Assembly (NCBI GenBank): GCA_038025085.1
Contig: CM076147.1
Span: 36,432,766-36,496,765 of the forward strand
Direction of reading: 5' to 3'
Source of the DNA: Tetragonia tetragonoides
Lineage: Eukaryota > Streptophyta > Magnoliopsida > Caryophyllales > Aizoaceae
Length of the DNA stretch: 64,000 nt
Positions within the stretch are counted from its first letter, which is position 1. The number at the start of each line of letters is the position of its first letter. The notes beneath the pieces are model-generated. The model was not told the DNA's origin. It searched no databases and worked only from the letters and a program-made list of their open reading frames with translations. Shown here piece after piece: positions 22,580 through 35,300 of this stretch. The position numbers were made by a program, and so were the translations under genes.

Positions 22580-24638
22580 ATGAAGGATCACAACTTTACA
22601 TCGTTATCTTGCTTGCAACAACCTTACAATCCAGGTATGTTTCTTCAAATAATTTTATTTGATCATGTTCTGAAAATGATACATTATCATGGAACTAATG
22701 AAAGATTATGTAATAATGTAATTAACTTGAATTTGTTTTATTTTATCTTTTTCTAGGATTCGACGGATTTCAATCAAGCGATTGCGAGCTCTCTATGATG
22801 ATGGGCAGTAGTAACATGTAATGATGTATTTTTCAATAATTGAGTTACATTTGAAATTAAGGGCAACAATTACAATAAGCATCAGCACAACAAAGTTTTT
22901 CTTAGACAAAAGTTCTTGATTTGATCTTTCTCATTTTCTCCAATTCGTTTTGATCAATGTAAGTATCATTTGTCTAATAATGCCATTAATCCATTTTGTT
23001 GCAGTACAAGTTGTCTTGGAACTGGATTTGACAATAGTTATCACGAACAACTTAGTGATGAGAGCATGGATTATTCCTCTCAATTCTCCTACTTCTCACC
23101 AGGTAAATTTGAAATATATAAAAAAAAATTAGGATTAATATTTGAATGATCATAATACTTTCATTCAAATGACGATACATTTCAATATGGGTAAAACAAA
23201 TTCAATGGATCAAAGAATTATATAACACATGCATTTTCAATATATCATATCGTTTTTTATTTCTTTGTTCACATTTTTTTTTTTCAAAGACGTTAAGAAT
23301 AGCTCCACCGAACTCATCCCATCTCGAGTTCTTCAAAATTACTCATAACTGTAACGTACTCGAAAAAACTTGCAGTAATGTACTCACCGATCATCTCCAC
23401 GGCGATTGACGAGCTTAGCCTCGCATCTCCTTCTCCATTGACGGATTACCATTGTGGCTTGCCCTGTGATTCGTCCATCAAGACTCAGAGTCTTTTGGCT
23501 CAACCATATGAACGTGTATGGTATTTTAATTAATTTATATATTTTTTTTCAAATTCTCAACTATTTATTTCTCTGTTTATTTATTTTTCTTTTTGGGTTT
23601 TCCCTTTTGTTGACAGACAATGAAAGATGCTAAAAAATGTGCATCCGGAGCTAGGCTTGGACGTCAGAGAAATAGTATTATGAGTAACATAACAAGCTTA
23701 GAAGCATCAAGGATGAGTAAGAAAAGGAAAGCCATTGAGCAATTAATTGATTCTCGACAACTCGAGGTGATTAATTAATTAATTAATTTATTATTATTAT
23801 CTGTTCATTTTGGCATAATCTAATGTTCTGAAAGAAATATGGCATTCCTATCAATCAAAAGAAATCAATATGACATGTGTTACACATTTTTATGGTTGAT
23901 GAAGATGCAAAAACCAGGTAGGAGGAGCCAAAAGTTAAGTGACAAAATTACTGCTCTTCAAGAAATTGTATGTCCTTATGGAAAGGTTAGTCATGTTATT
24001 TAAGGTCCAAACTCGATCAAAGTATCAAAGTTTAATTCAAAACAATATGTTTGAATATGGGACAATTTTAATTACACAGACAGACATAGCTTCGGTTCTT
24101 CATGAGGCTTGTATCTACATCAGAATTATTCATCAAGAACTTCGAGTATGTTACTTTTTAATTTGATTCTTGAATATTTACCTAATTTTTGTGCGTAAAT
24201 GTGGAAGTGATTTTTGGACCTACTTTTTCAGAGGCTAAGCATCTCCTATTTTGAGACAATGTCATTACAATCACATTTTCAGGTATCACAACATATACCG
24301 TAATTTTGTTTGTTAATACTAATTTTCTCACCAAACATTTTATGCTCATAATTATGCCAATATTGAAATCATCCGTCTTGTTGTTAATTATTGTAGTTGT
24401 TTTCTTATAACTTAATTTTATTTACTTGCTTAATTAACCCAAACCCTTCTTTTAATTTGTTTTTTCTTTGGTGCTCAAATATTTGTAGGATGATGTTGAG
24501 AGACAAGTTGACCTACAAAGTAAAGGACTATGCCTAGTTCCAATATCGATCATGAAAAGCCTAACAGCAAGAGAAAATTGGGGTGATCAACATCACATTG
24601 CGTCAAGGACCTTTACTAGGAGACAGAGAAATATATAA
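22580..24638 (+). CDS. Atypical bHLH transcription factor (bHLH68/103/123/133-like)
   Basis: Nine exons: 22580-22634, 22757-22817, 23005-23102, 23376-23515, 23617-23766, 23905-23985, 24080-24145, 24232-24282 and 24489-24638; they join in phase to 283 aa. The helix-loop-helix is LSDKITALQEIVCPYGKTDI, ASVLHEACIYIRIIHQELRR, about residues 179-218. The downstream DLQSKGLCLVPIS matches the conserved DLRSRGLCLVPVS tail of this plant subfamily. In the basic region the His and Glu that contact an E-box are replaced (EMQKPGRRSQK), as usual for the subfamily, so DNA binding is expected to be non-canonical or via partners. The N-terminus is a variable Ser/Gln-rich region. The ATG at 22580 is chosen because an in-frame GTG upstream is not a plant start. 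Target genes are unknown. Confidence 0.88.
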
Positions 24639-24639
24639 A

Positions 24640-25827
24640 TTGACTTCTTATATACGAGAAACACAATATACTTGATATTTGTTTTTTGATATACGTATTG
24701 TTTTATTGACAAATACCAAATATATATACGTGAAACAATAGCCTATTTTATACAAATATATACTAACCATATATGTCTACAAACATACATTAAGTGTATA
24801 AACTAAGGCCTGCTTAGGTTGGATTATTAGTGTTCCTCAGTTGTAATATTTGAGTTTGTTTTTTTTTTTAAAATCGGACAACTATATTATGTTTTTGGAT
24901 GAACGCTAATTCAAAAGAGCTAGTATAATAAATGTTGTTCTTAAAAAATCGTACAATAAAGTCTAAGCTTTATGAGAAAGCAAGTTTACTCGGTTTTGAA
25001 GTTCAAGTTTGGATGCTTGTTTGTTATCCATAACATGTTGGTCATTGACAAGCTAACTAGGCGAGTATTCTACATTGAGCCATTAATGGAGCGAAAAAAA
25101 CATCATAAAGACTCTTAAAATAAGTAGAGAAATAGTCACTGAATTTAAAGAGAAAATCAAACATCTATTTTGACCACCACATAGTGCTTAAGATTTTTTC
25201 AACTTAATTTTGGATGAACATAAGCTAAACTATCATGGTGCTTGGGTGACTATCAATCTTTCGAACTTTTAAGCCATGGACAAAACTGGTTTCTTCAAAG
25301 AAGTAGGAATCAATTTCAATGGCTCAACACAGCTTGACCTATTTGACAATGAGTTAATCACATGATAATTCCATATTTTTTAGTCATTCAAATATTTTAC
25401 AACATGTGAATTTTGATCTACAACTTACGTTTACTCCCACCTTATAATCCAATAAAATTAAACGTCTCGATAATATGCTTCTCTATTCCTAGCTCGTTGC
25501 TAACGAACACAATATATAACACCACATTATATTCGTCAAACATTAACATACCATATAAAGTTAGTTATTCTAAATCATAATTATGTATATTTCTGTACCA
25601 TATATCTATACTACTAAAACACAATGGGTGTATATAGTTTATGTATGTGTTAACAAAGATAAACATATATAAGCATATATTCACCATCAATATCTCAATG
25701 TTCCAAAAATTAAATACAAATTCATATATAGAGTTTGAGATTAGAGGAATTCAGAGTTGGGCATTCACTAAATCACTGAAAAAATAACTAGATTTTTTTT
25801 TTTATTTTAATAATTAAGGGCAAATAA
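24640..25827. other. AT-rich spacer
   Basis: The first part would be the 3' UTR of the bHLH gene. No open frame with recognisable motifs was found. The text around 24990-25350 is less AT-rich than its surroundings and could be an old transposon relic, but I cannot assign it. Confidence 0.35.
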
Positions 25828-26087
25828 GGGTTTGTTTTCCCCAACTGGAAAAACGTTTAAATTTATTACTGAAAATATATTTTTGTTGAATTTTGTTGAA
25901 CTTTATTTATTTAACTTTGTTGAACTTCGTTGAACTTTGTTTATTTTTGTTGAATCTTGTTGATTCAAGTGTTTTTTATAACTAGTTTGTATATTGGTTT
26001 GTTTAACTTTGTTTAACTTTATTTAACTTTGTTAAACTTTGCTGAAATAAAGATAAATAAACAGAAATAAGTTGGGAGAACAGACCC
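25828..26087. mobile_element. Tourist-like (PIF/Harbinger) MITE, copy 2
   Basis: The ends GGGTTTGTTTTCCCCAACTG and, inverted, GGGTCTGTTCTCCCAACTTA are near-matching inverted repeats. TAA at 25825-25827 and 26088-26090 is the 3-bp duplication expected for PIF/Harbinger. The interior is a run of TTTGTTGAACTTTG-type words. It is the inverted homologue of 18866-19141. It lies about 240 bp upstream of the THO1 start codon. Confidence 0.85.
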
Positions 26088-26327
26088 TAAGCGGAGTTTA
26101 ATCGTTTATGCTATGACACTTAGTGAAAAAAAAGAAAAAAGAAATCGAAAAATGCTAAACTTGTTTTTTTGGGGGATAAAACTTAAAAATCATACTGAAA
26201 ATTAAGCGACAAAATCGAGTTTCCCTCAAAAAAGCTACAAAATTCAGTTTGCCGGGTTAGAGAAGGAGAACCCCTCGAAGTTGTTGATTCAAGCGAAGCC
26301 AAGGAGCCTTGCTGTTTCTTGATAATT

Positions 26328-29300
26328 ATGGTATGTGTAGTGTTCGCATTATTTCAATGTCTCTCTCTCTCTCTCTAGTTTTAATTTTCTCTTGTATCAA
26401 AGCTTGAAGTGCACCTGAAAGTTGAAATCTCAATGTAAAAGATTGATAAAATAAGTAAAGAAAAATCTTTTTGGTGTTTAGGATGCTTGAAACTCATCTT
26501 TTCAGTTGCAATTAATTCTTTTGTTATTGGGTTTTTTTTTTGTTTCAGGAGATTTTTAAGAGGGCATTATCAAATCCTGGCCCTCCTGAGAGTTTTGCCT
26601 TACGAACTGTGCAGGAGGCCATTAAACCCCAGGTTTTTTCTCTGTTCATTTTTTTTTTTTTGAATTTTTTTGATATTTTTGTTCTGGCATGAAATTCATA
26701 TGATTAGGTAGTTTATGTATTTGTTTATGTAGAAGTACAGTAATATGATTGGCATAGTGGTTTTCAGGAAAATGAATAAATACCCACTAATCATGAACCC
26801 CGTCCCCAGAAAGGGTTCGAAAATCTGCTGCCTAAGTTTTGTCTGAGTTAGAACTAGGTGAAGTCCAACTTTTTTGTTACAATCAGTAGGATGCTGGCTC
26901 TTTTGCCCTCCATTTCCGTACAATACATACCTTACACCACCAACACCACCATCGATGAAGATCTTGCTGCTGGTGAGATGTGGGAGGTCAAATGTTTGTT
27001 ACCTCACCCTTGAACAATAGTGAGAAACGGAGAATTATGAGTATGGCCCCATTTCTGATATCGAAAGAAATTGGACTAATTTGTAAACTTCTTGCACTCT
27101 GGAGGACATCACAGTCTCTGCTGGGCCTTTTCTTTTTTCTTTTTTTTTTTCCTTCCATTAATACGATTCTTTTTCTATGTAAAAATGAGAATCTTGTGTA
27201 TGGAAGGCCTGTGGAGGTTGCGACATATTGAGTTTATCCATAACAAGCCCACATTGACATCTCTAACAGACACTGAGTTTAAGTTTTTTGTATTTTACTT
27301 AATATGCTGCCCGCCTGCCCCTTTTGCAACGTGACATATAATGAATAGTTTTGTTCAATAAGCTGAACTGAGGAAATAATTTACAGTCCTTTGTTAATGG
27401 AGCTCTCATTTGATAGTTGGTGCAACTGATATAGTGATTTACTTATTGGTACATGGACCTCTTTGCATAAACTTGTGCTTGACATACTGAAATGTTAGTG
27501 TTGTGGCTTGAATCCAATCCTGATCCCGAGTTTATGGCTAGTCAGTCAGTTGCAGATATTGCCAAGTCATTGGCTTTTTGATATGACGCGTAAGGTCTGA
27601 CTAATTCAAACTTTGTTTTGCAGAGGGAAACAAAATTGGTTCTGGATGAGAATCAGTTATTGGAAAACATTTTACGGACATTACTCCAAGAGTTAGTGGT
27701 ATGAATATATGCAAATTTTAATTAGACTCATGTTCACTTCGCGTTTAATCTATATGCCTTCAAGTTCCGCTATTGGTCCTGTATCAAATTGAAACTCAAA
27801 GTTTCAGAAGACGTATCAGTAAAGCTAAGTCTAATTCAGTCACGAGGTATGGCCTGGCATTCTAGAGGGAATGCACAGTCAAAACTCTCAGTCAGTTGTT
27901 GCCTGTGCCCTGTGTTATCAGAAGGAGCTCCCCCCCCCCCCCCTTTTATTTTAATTTTTGACAAAAAGGAGCTCTTGTTTGTTTTTTTTCTGTTTCTCAA
28001 TACTGCTGGATTTCATCTTTGATGGGCTGACTGTTTGTCTTAGCTTATTTCGAGAAAGAATTTATGAAGTGGGCTCTTCATAATATTTCACTCTTTTAAT
28101 TTCTTTTCTTTTCCCCCCATTTATTATGGTTCAGAAGTTTGACTTGTATGCTGATTACTTGATGTAGGCATGTGCAATAGAGTCTGGCGAGCCAACTATG
28201 CAATATGGTCGATCCATCGCCGATGGGGATATTGCACAGGGTCAAATTTCTCGCCTTCTGGGTATGTTCTTGTTTTTCGCTTTGCTACTAGTATGTTCCC
28301 AGATGCATGCACTCTTATGTTTGAAGCTAGTCGTCTCTGGCCTTCTGCATGGCCCTTTGTGGGATAAAGCCACTTATCTATCTTCATTGTGGTTAGAGCT
28401 TCTAGGCCTTTTAGAGATTACACCGTCACTCAAATTCAGCATAACTGGGGTGCGCTCATTTGTAATAGATATTTCGGAGGATGTCTTGTCCTCCTTTGCT
28501 GTAATTTTTGACACTTCATTAATACAATCTTTCTCTTTATCTGAAAAAAATGGTGTTATTTTCTTCGAGCTGGTTGTAAAGTTTCAAATGCTGGTATAGT
28601 TATTGCTTGTTTTCGAGCCTGTGCTTAGTGTGATTTGTCCCTCTAATTTTTATCTTTGTCCTCTGCAGCCCTCATTTATTCCTATCACATACATTTTATT
28701 TTATTTTTTATTTTTTATTTTATTTTTACTTTTTCCTATTTTAATGTTTGAAAAATAATTTTTTTTAAATTTTTTTTACTTGTCTAATAGATAATCCCAT
28801 CTTGTAGAAAGAAGTATATGCTGAAATAAAGTTACAGTATGTTGTTTAGCAACTTTTGGTCAAGACTTGTGTCTCTCTCCCTCGTCCCCCTTTTTAAGGA
28901 GAAATGGTTGAATACTAGCAAATCATTGTTATTTTAGCTGTCATGTTTTGTCGTGTATAGGACAAGGACTGGTCACTAGTTTGAGCCATTTTACGACCAC
29001 TGGAGTTTCCTTTCCGTGTACTTCAGGATTTGCTATACATTGTTGATAATTCTGATATTAAGTGTTGTGCTTGTATGGCACATTTATGTAACTTGACTTG
29101 CATCCCCTTTCAAAGATGGGTGGGGCGATCTTTAAATCTTGTATGTCGTATTATAAGTCTGCCATTTTTATAAAATTGTGAAGCATGTGTCTTTGGTGGA
29201 ATTTCATGGAATCCCAGGTATCTTTTAGCTATAATGGCCATCTTTGGTGCTTGTGGTTGGAGCCTTATATTGGTGATTTCTCTGGGGTGTTTCAACCAGA

Positions 29301-32300
29301 GGCTCTTGTCTGGGTCCGCTGGGTAGGCCTCGTAATATGCGGCAGGGACTTTCAAAGGGGCGCCTTTTACTGACATCCAGCAAAAGTGGGGTTACTTGTA
29401 ACTAGATACTTCATGGATTACTTCTTGTCTTCCTAGGCTCTAAATACTTTTTGACATTTATAAGATACTTTTCTTTTCTAAGAATCAATGTTTGCAGTTG
29501 TAGTTCTCTCTCTATCTAAAAAGAAGAAATTGTAGTTCCTATTACTAACATTGTCCATCTCTTTCTTTTCCGAACAGACATTGTATTGTACCTCTGTGAG
29601 AAAGAACATGTGGAGGGTGGCATGATATTTCAGCTGTTGGAAGATTTGACAGAAATGTCTACCATGAAGAATTGCAAAGATATTTTTGCTTATATAGAGA
29701 GCAAGCAAGACATACTTGGAAAGGTTTATATTACATTTTGTAAACACATTTATGTTTTGTACTTCTAGTCCCATTGAACTGAAGATACTATTTGCATTAC
29801 TGCTTAATTTTCTCCTGATGAATTGTGTGGTTGCTTGTGCAGCAAGAACTGTATGCACGAGGGAAACTTGTGATGTTGAGGACATGCAATCAGCTTCTGC
29901 GTCGTCTGTCAAAGGTTCTGAGATCTGAATAAAATTTTCCTATGCCTGTTCCCACTATTCTTGCTGTTTGCAACTTCAACATGCTGATAACTGCGCTCAA
30001 TCAATCTTGCATTTGACCTTTGTCTTGTCTGTATCACTGTATGTGATTGGTGACAAAGAAGCTAGCTGAAATTGTTTTCTTAATTTGTATAAGCTTCCTA
30101 CAATCTCATTCAGCAAAGGTGTGTTTACACACTTCAATGGGTGTGGCATCTTGTAGTGGAGAACCATATATTCAATTTTGCAAGTGCTGTAACTATAGAA
30201 AATCTTAAAAATATGGCCCCCAACAACAATAAAATCAGATATTAGCGTAGAAGCTTACAAAACCAGGCCAGAGAAGATAAAGGATTTAAAGCCGTCTGAT
30301 TTAGAAGCAATTTTTATGCATCCTGTTCTGCTTTGTGCTACTTTGCCATGCATCTGTTAGACATTCCGCAAGCAGTCATCGGTGGCCTTTTTATTAATCT
30401 TTTATGAAACACGCTCACAGTATTCTTTTTTCTATCTTTTTTATTTACAGATTCCTTTCTGTTTTCAAACTTAAGGAATCTATCTTTTAGTTGCTGTTTA
30501 CTCTTGAAGTGCCACAACAACTGAAGTGATGTAGCAAGAGTATACCAAAGCACCTTCCACCACCTTGCTGCAGCATTTGTGATTTTTGCCAATCATAGAG
30601 TTGTCTATCCTTCTACTTCATATAACTCCCACCGTATCCCTCAGCTAAAATATTTATCTCATCAACCATGTGACCAATTAGCTATGTGTGCATCCTTTTC
30701 ATTATAGTAATCCTACTATAAGTCTATAACAACAACACTCTTTATCCTCAATCTCTAGCCCCCAGGCCCCAGCCTGCAAATACTCGCCCTCTCCCTCTAA
30801 AATACAGTGCAGAATCACCTCAGGGATATGGATCAGGCAGAGTCACTTTGAAATACTGAGACCCATTGTAAATCTGGATATTGCCAAGAAAGTTGACATT
30901 ACTTATTTTCTGGATATCACCCATTTTATTGAGCAATGCCCTATTGGCCTTGAACATGTGTTTATGTTATAAATTAACAGAATTATTAAGTAGTCATGTG
31001 TAGGATGGATGACAGTGTTTGTTCATTATTGAAGGTGATCTTTAAACTGTTGTATTGATGCATCATTGCAGGCAAATGATGTGGTGTTTTGTGGACGGAT
31101 TCTTATGTTTCTGGCACATTTCTTCCCACTGTCTGAGCGTTCAGGTTTGTATGTGCTGTCCATTATGTTGGTTTTCATGTTAGAAAATTAACTAACCTTT
31201 TGTCTCCCTGATGTTTCAGCTGTGAATATTAAGGGAGTTTTCAATACGTCCAATGAAACGAAATATGAGAAAGATGTGCCTAATGGTATTCTCACGCCCT
31301 TCTAAGTATTGAGCATTTTGATTCCAAGCATATAACCTAACACTTGTGGGCACTTATGCCTTTTACTTCAGGCATTTCTATTGATTTCAACTTCTACAAG
31401 ACGTTCTGGAGTTTACAGGTGAGTAGTTTATGAAATATGGTGTGAATGTGACATTTTATGCTCTGCTGAATATGATACTAAACAATATCACAGGAGACAT
31501 TTGGTCTGTCGATTGTGAATTCTAATGAGAATGCCTGCTTGATGTAATCTGAGTATCTGACTATATATTTGAATTTGACAAATGAAGATATAATTTGAAA
31601 TATGACTAGTAGCTTATCTTAGTATATGCTCATTTGCTTGCTACTGTGGCTCAAGTTTTCACACTCCTAGTCTTGGCCCAATGTTAGGCATGTTGACTTA
31701 TGCATGCTGTACTGAGCAAGTTCTGCGGTTCAGAGTTGATGCAATTGGATGTAGGTGAAGTTATAGATCTTGCTATGGAGCCAAAAAGATGCACTCCTCT
31801 TTCGCTTTGGAGTATAATGGACTAAAGCTTCGTTCTTTTCACCTGGAAAAAACCGAACTGAATTGAATTGATTTTTTTTAGCTTGACCTTTAACCATTTA
31901 AAACTTGTCCAAACATATTCAATTCTGTATGCTTTGAAATCTTTCCAATGACATAAGTATCATCATGAATTTCTTTCGGAATAAATCTGAGTGATAACTA
32001 ATAATTCCACATGAAATGAACTAATTAAGCTGAGGAGAACAGAGCCTAAATCAACACGACAACAATGCTTATCAAGCTATCTGCATTTTTTTTTGTAATG
32101 TTGATGTCTTTGCTTGTCGGATCAAGGGTCAAATGGAAACAACCTCCCTGTTTTCACACATGGGTTAGGCTGTGTACATCTGACCTCCCTTATCCCGCTT
32201 GGGCGGGAGCTTCTTTTGAGGCACTGGGGTATTGTTGATGTTGATGTGGATGTAGGTGAAGTTAGCTACATTTAAAGTTTGAGAACTGTTTCTATTTTGT

Positions 32301-35300
32301 TTTTGTCTTGCATGTTTCAAAGTCATCTAAACTTAATTGTGTATAGTTCTCCTCTAGTGTCGTGATTTTAACTATGAAATCTGAATATCTTTCAGGAGTA
32401 CTTTTACAACCCTCCATCCTTGACTCTCAATCCTACCAAGTGGCACAGATTTACATCCAGCTTAATGGTAGCACGTGTTTATTTTAACATTCTTTCTTCT
32501 GACTGTTGTTGGTTTCAAAAGAAAATTATTGATTTTGGCCAGCTACTTGTGCTTCTTTTGACTTATTCTTCATTTAGGTTGTGCTGAATACATTTGAGGC
32601 TCAACCCTTGAGTGACGAAGAAGGAAATGCTACTAATCTAGAGGAAGAAGGGGCAGCTTTCACCATAAAATATCTTACCAGCAGTAAACTGATGGGTCTG
32701 GAGGTAATTGTGCTCTTCAAGTGCTATGAGTTATACAAAGAAGTGGAGGCTTATTTCTTCAGCTGCTCTTGAATTTGTTTTTAGTAATTATGCAATCAGT
32801 AACTATTTTGAAACTCGCTTGCTGCAGTTGAAAGATCCTAGTTTTCGACGTCATGTTCTTGTACAATGCTTGATGATGTTCGATTATCTGAAGGTACTTA
32901 CATACTGTAGGTTTATTTACGAAAACAATGCAGAACATGTTCTTTCACAATGCTGAACTGTGTTTGACCTGATATACTGTGTGGTGGCAAATTTATCTCA
33001 GGAGAAATAGTAGCTGTGTTGAGATCTCTCTAGTTGCTCAATAATTGGGTCTGAGCACAGTGTAACTAAGAGATCCATTCCATTTGGGACGAGACAGAAT
33101 GGGCGGGCTAGTTTAATACTCCATCCGTTTCATAATATAAGTCATTTTTTGACTTTCACACAAATTAAGAAATTGTGAATTCAAGAAAAAGAGATGGTAA
33201 AAAGACTAAACTATCCTTAAGCATTAAATGCAACATTGGAGAGAAAAAAAAGTAAATGACAAGAAAATGGAAGGGTATAGTGAGAAAAGTAGCAATAAAT
33301 ACTCGTTGGGAAGTGTTAAAAGTCAAAATATGCCTTATATTCTGAAACATAAATAAAGTGAAAATATGTCTTATATTGTAATACGGAGGGAGTATATTTT
33401 ATCAGATTGGTGATGTCTTCTGAGTTGGGAAACCTAGGAGTATACTTTAACTCTTTCTTTTCAATCTTTTGTGACTGAAAGCTTGGTCCATAGATAGCTA
33501 GTCTTGTTAATTACTTAGTTGTACCCTTTCTTGATTTGACTTCTGTCCAACTAGAAGATAAAAACCTTAGTGCACTCCAGGTTTTGGGTTTAATGTTCCT
33601 CCAAATTTGTGTCTAAAAGCATAATTTTTCAGTCTCAAACTAGGCCTTTATGGCTTTATAAATGTTGTTGGTATCTTCTTTATTTCAGACCCAGTTTTTA
33701 ATTTCTATGGATTCTGAAAGATGCCAGAATTCACCAGTTATTTAAGTATTAATTTACACCTGGTCTCTTAATGGTCACTACTAACCTCTTAAGGTCTTAA
33801 AAAGCTTGATAATTGTACAATCTCTTTACTACAAAACTCAGGTTTCTTGGATACTTGGCATTTGAGTGTGTTAAAGAGCCTTTTGGAGCTCCAAAAGAGG
33901 GTTTACTCAAGACCTTTTATCTTTCTTTTTTTTTTTGCTCAACGCTCAGACCTTTTATCTGAAAGAACTATATTTCTGCAAGCCTTGTGAATGTAGTAAA
34001 CTTTATTGATAGCTTTGCTTCAGATTAGATGTTTATCATTTATGGTGTTTCTAACTTTCTATAATCTTGGGTGCTTGCTGCAGCATCCTTTAGGTTTCAG
34101 TGGCACCTATTTACTGATAAAAAAAAGTGGAAAAAATTATTTTTGTGGTCTGCATTGAAGGAGCATTAGGGTTTGTTATTTCAAAGGCTAGTTTAGATAT
34201 TTAAAGCTTTTTTTTTCTTTTCATTATCATCTGGATTTCCTTAACTTAATTTTGATATGGACCTGGATGTAACTGTCGTGCTTATTAACACCAATATTCC
34301 CCCCCTCTCCCATTTGACAGGCCCCTGGTAAGAGTGACAAAGATTTGCCATCAGAAGCAATGGTTAGTTCCACTTCATCACATTTTTTTTGTTTGCCTCA
34401 CCCTTTTCTGTTCAATCTTTTTTGGATGCTTGAATATAGGGGCTATTATTTTTGAGGTTTTAATGAAACAGATGGAAAGATAAACTGAAACATACAGAAC
34501 TGGCATTGAGAGAGATGGAAGTTAAGTGCTTTTAGTTCACTTATAAGAGACGCTAGCTAGGAGGAGTTAGAGAGTGAAATTTGGAAATGAGAGGTGATTA
34601 TGAATGAAGGGAAACAAACTGAGAGAATTTCCATCCAAACAATAAGATGTCATGTCGTTTCCCTTTCTTAAGCCCAAAACACTTGAAACAAACAACTAAA
34701 GGAATTATGCCAACAATTAAGTTTTTATGGGGAATATGGTCTTACCTATCAGGCAATTATGTGAAGGAGAGATATAACAAGGTGACGTTAGCTCAACATT
34801 TGCCATATATTAGACATCTCGAACTTGTTACTTGCCCGTAGTGTTACACTGTATAAATTTTTCCCTAACTGATTCACTCGTAACTAACTTGTATATAAAG
34901 AAAATATTCTTGGTCTTATTTTCTTGCCATGTGACTTGGGTCCTCTGTTGCCCTTCGGCAAGACCATATTCTGCCGAATATGCAAAATAAATCGCAAATA
35001 TGGTAATAGTATTAAATATTTTGCTTGTCCTGCCACTGTTGGTCAGTTCATTCAGATGCGGTTTGTACATATGGGACGAGGAAAGGAGGGAAAGTTGTTT
35101 GTGCCGGTGTTTGTGTTTGGCTATCTTTTGGTGCCTTTGGGTGGAGAGGAACATGAGAGTTTTTACTGGGATTGGCCAGCCCGCTTGTTTTGTTTGGGAT
35201 GTGTGGTGTACTTGGCTGCACTCTGAGCCAAGGCGGTTGGGGGTTTTAGCACTTTTAGGGGAGTGTCGGATGTTCAGCGTCTTTGGAGTGATTTGATTTT

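Noticed and set aside
26980..27200. Third LINE tail in a THO1 intron
   Set aside because: TTCCATTAATACGATTCTTT and GGAGGACATCACAGTCTCTG recall LINE 3' ends, but no coding remnant or tail boundary was found.
35000..35296. Protein-coding gene inside a THO1 intron
   Set aside because: The frame is one piece of a frame-shifted LINE ORF2 tail, not an intact gene.
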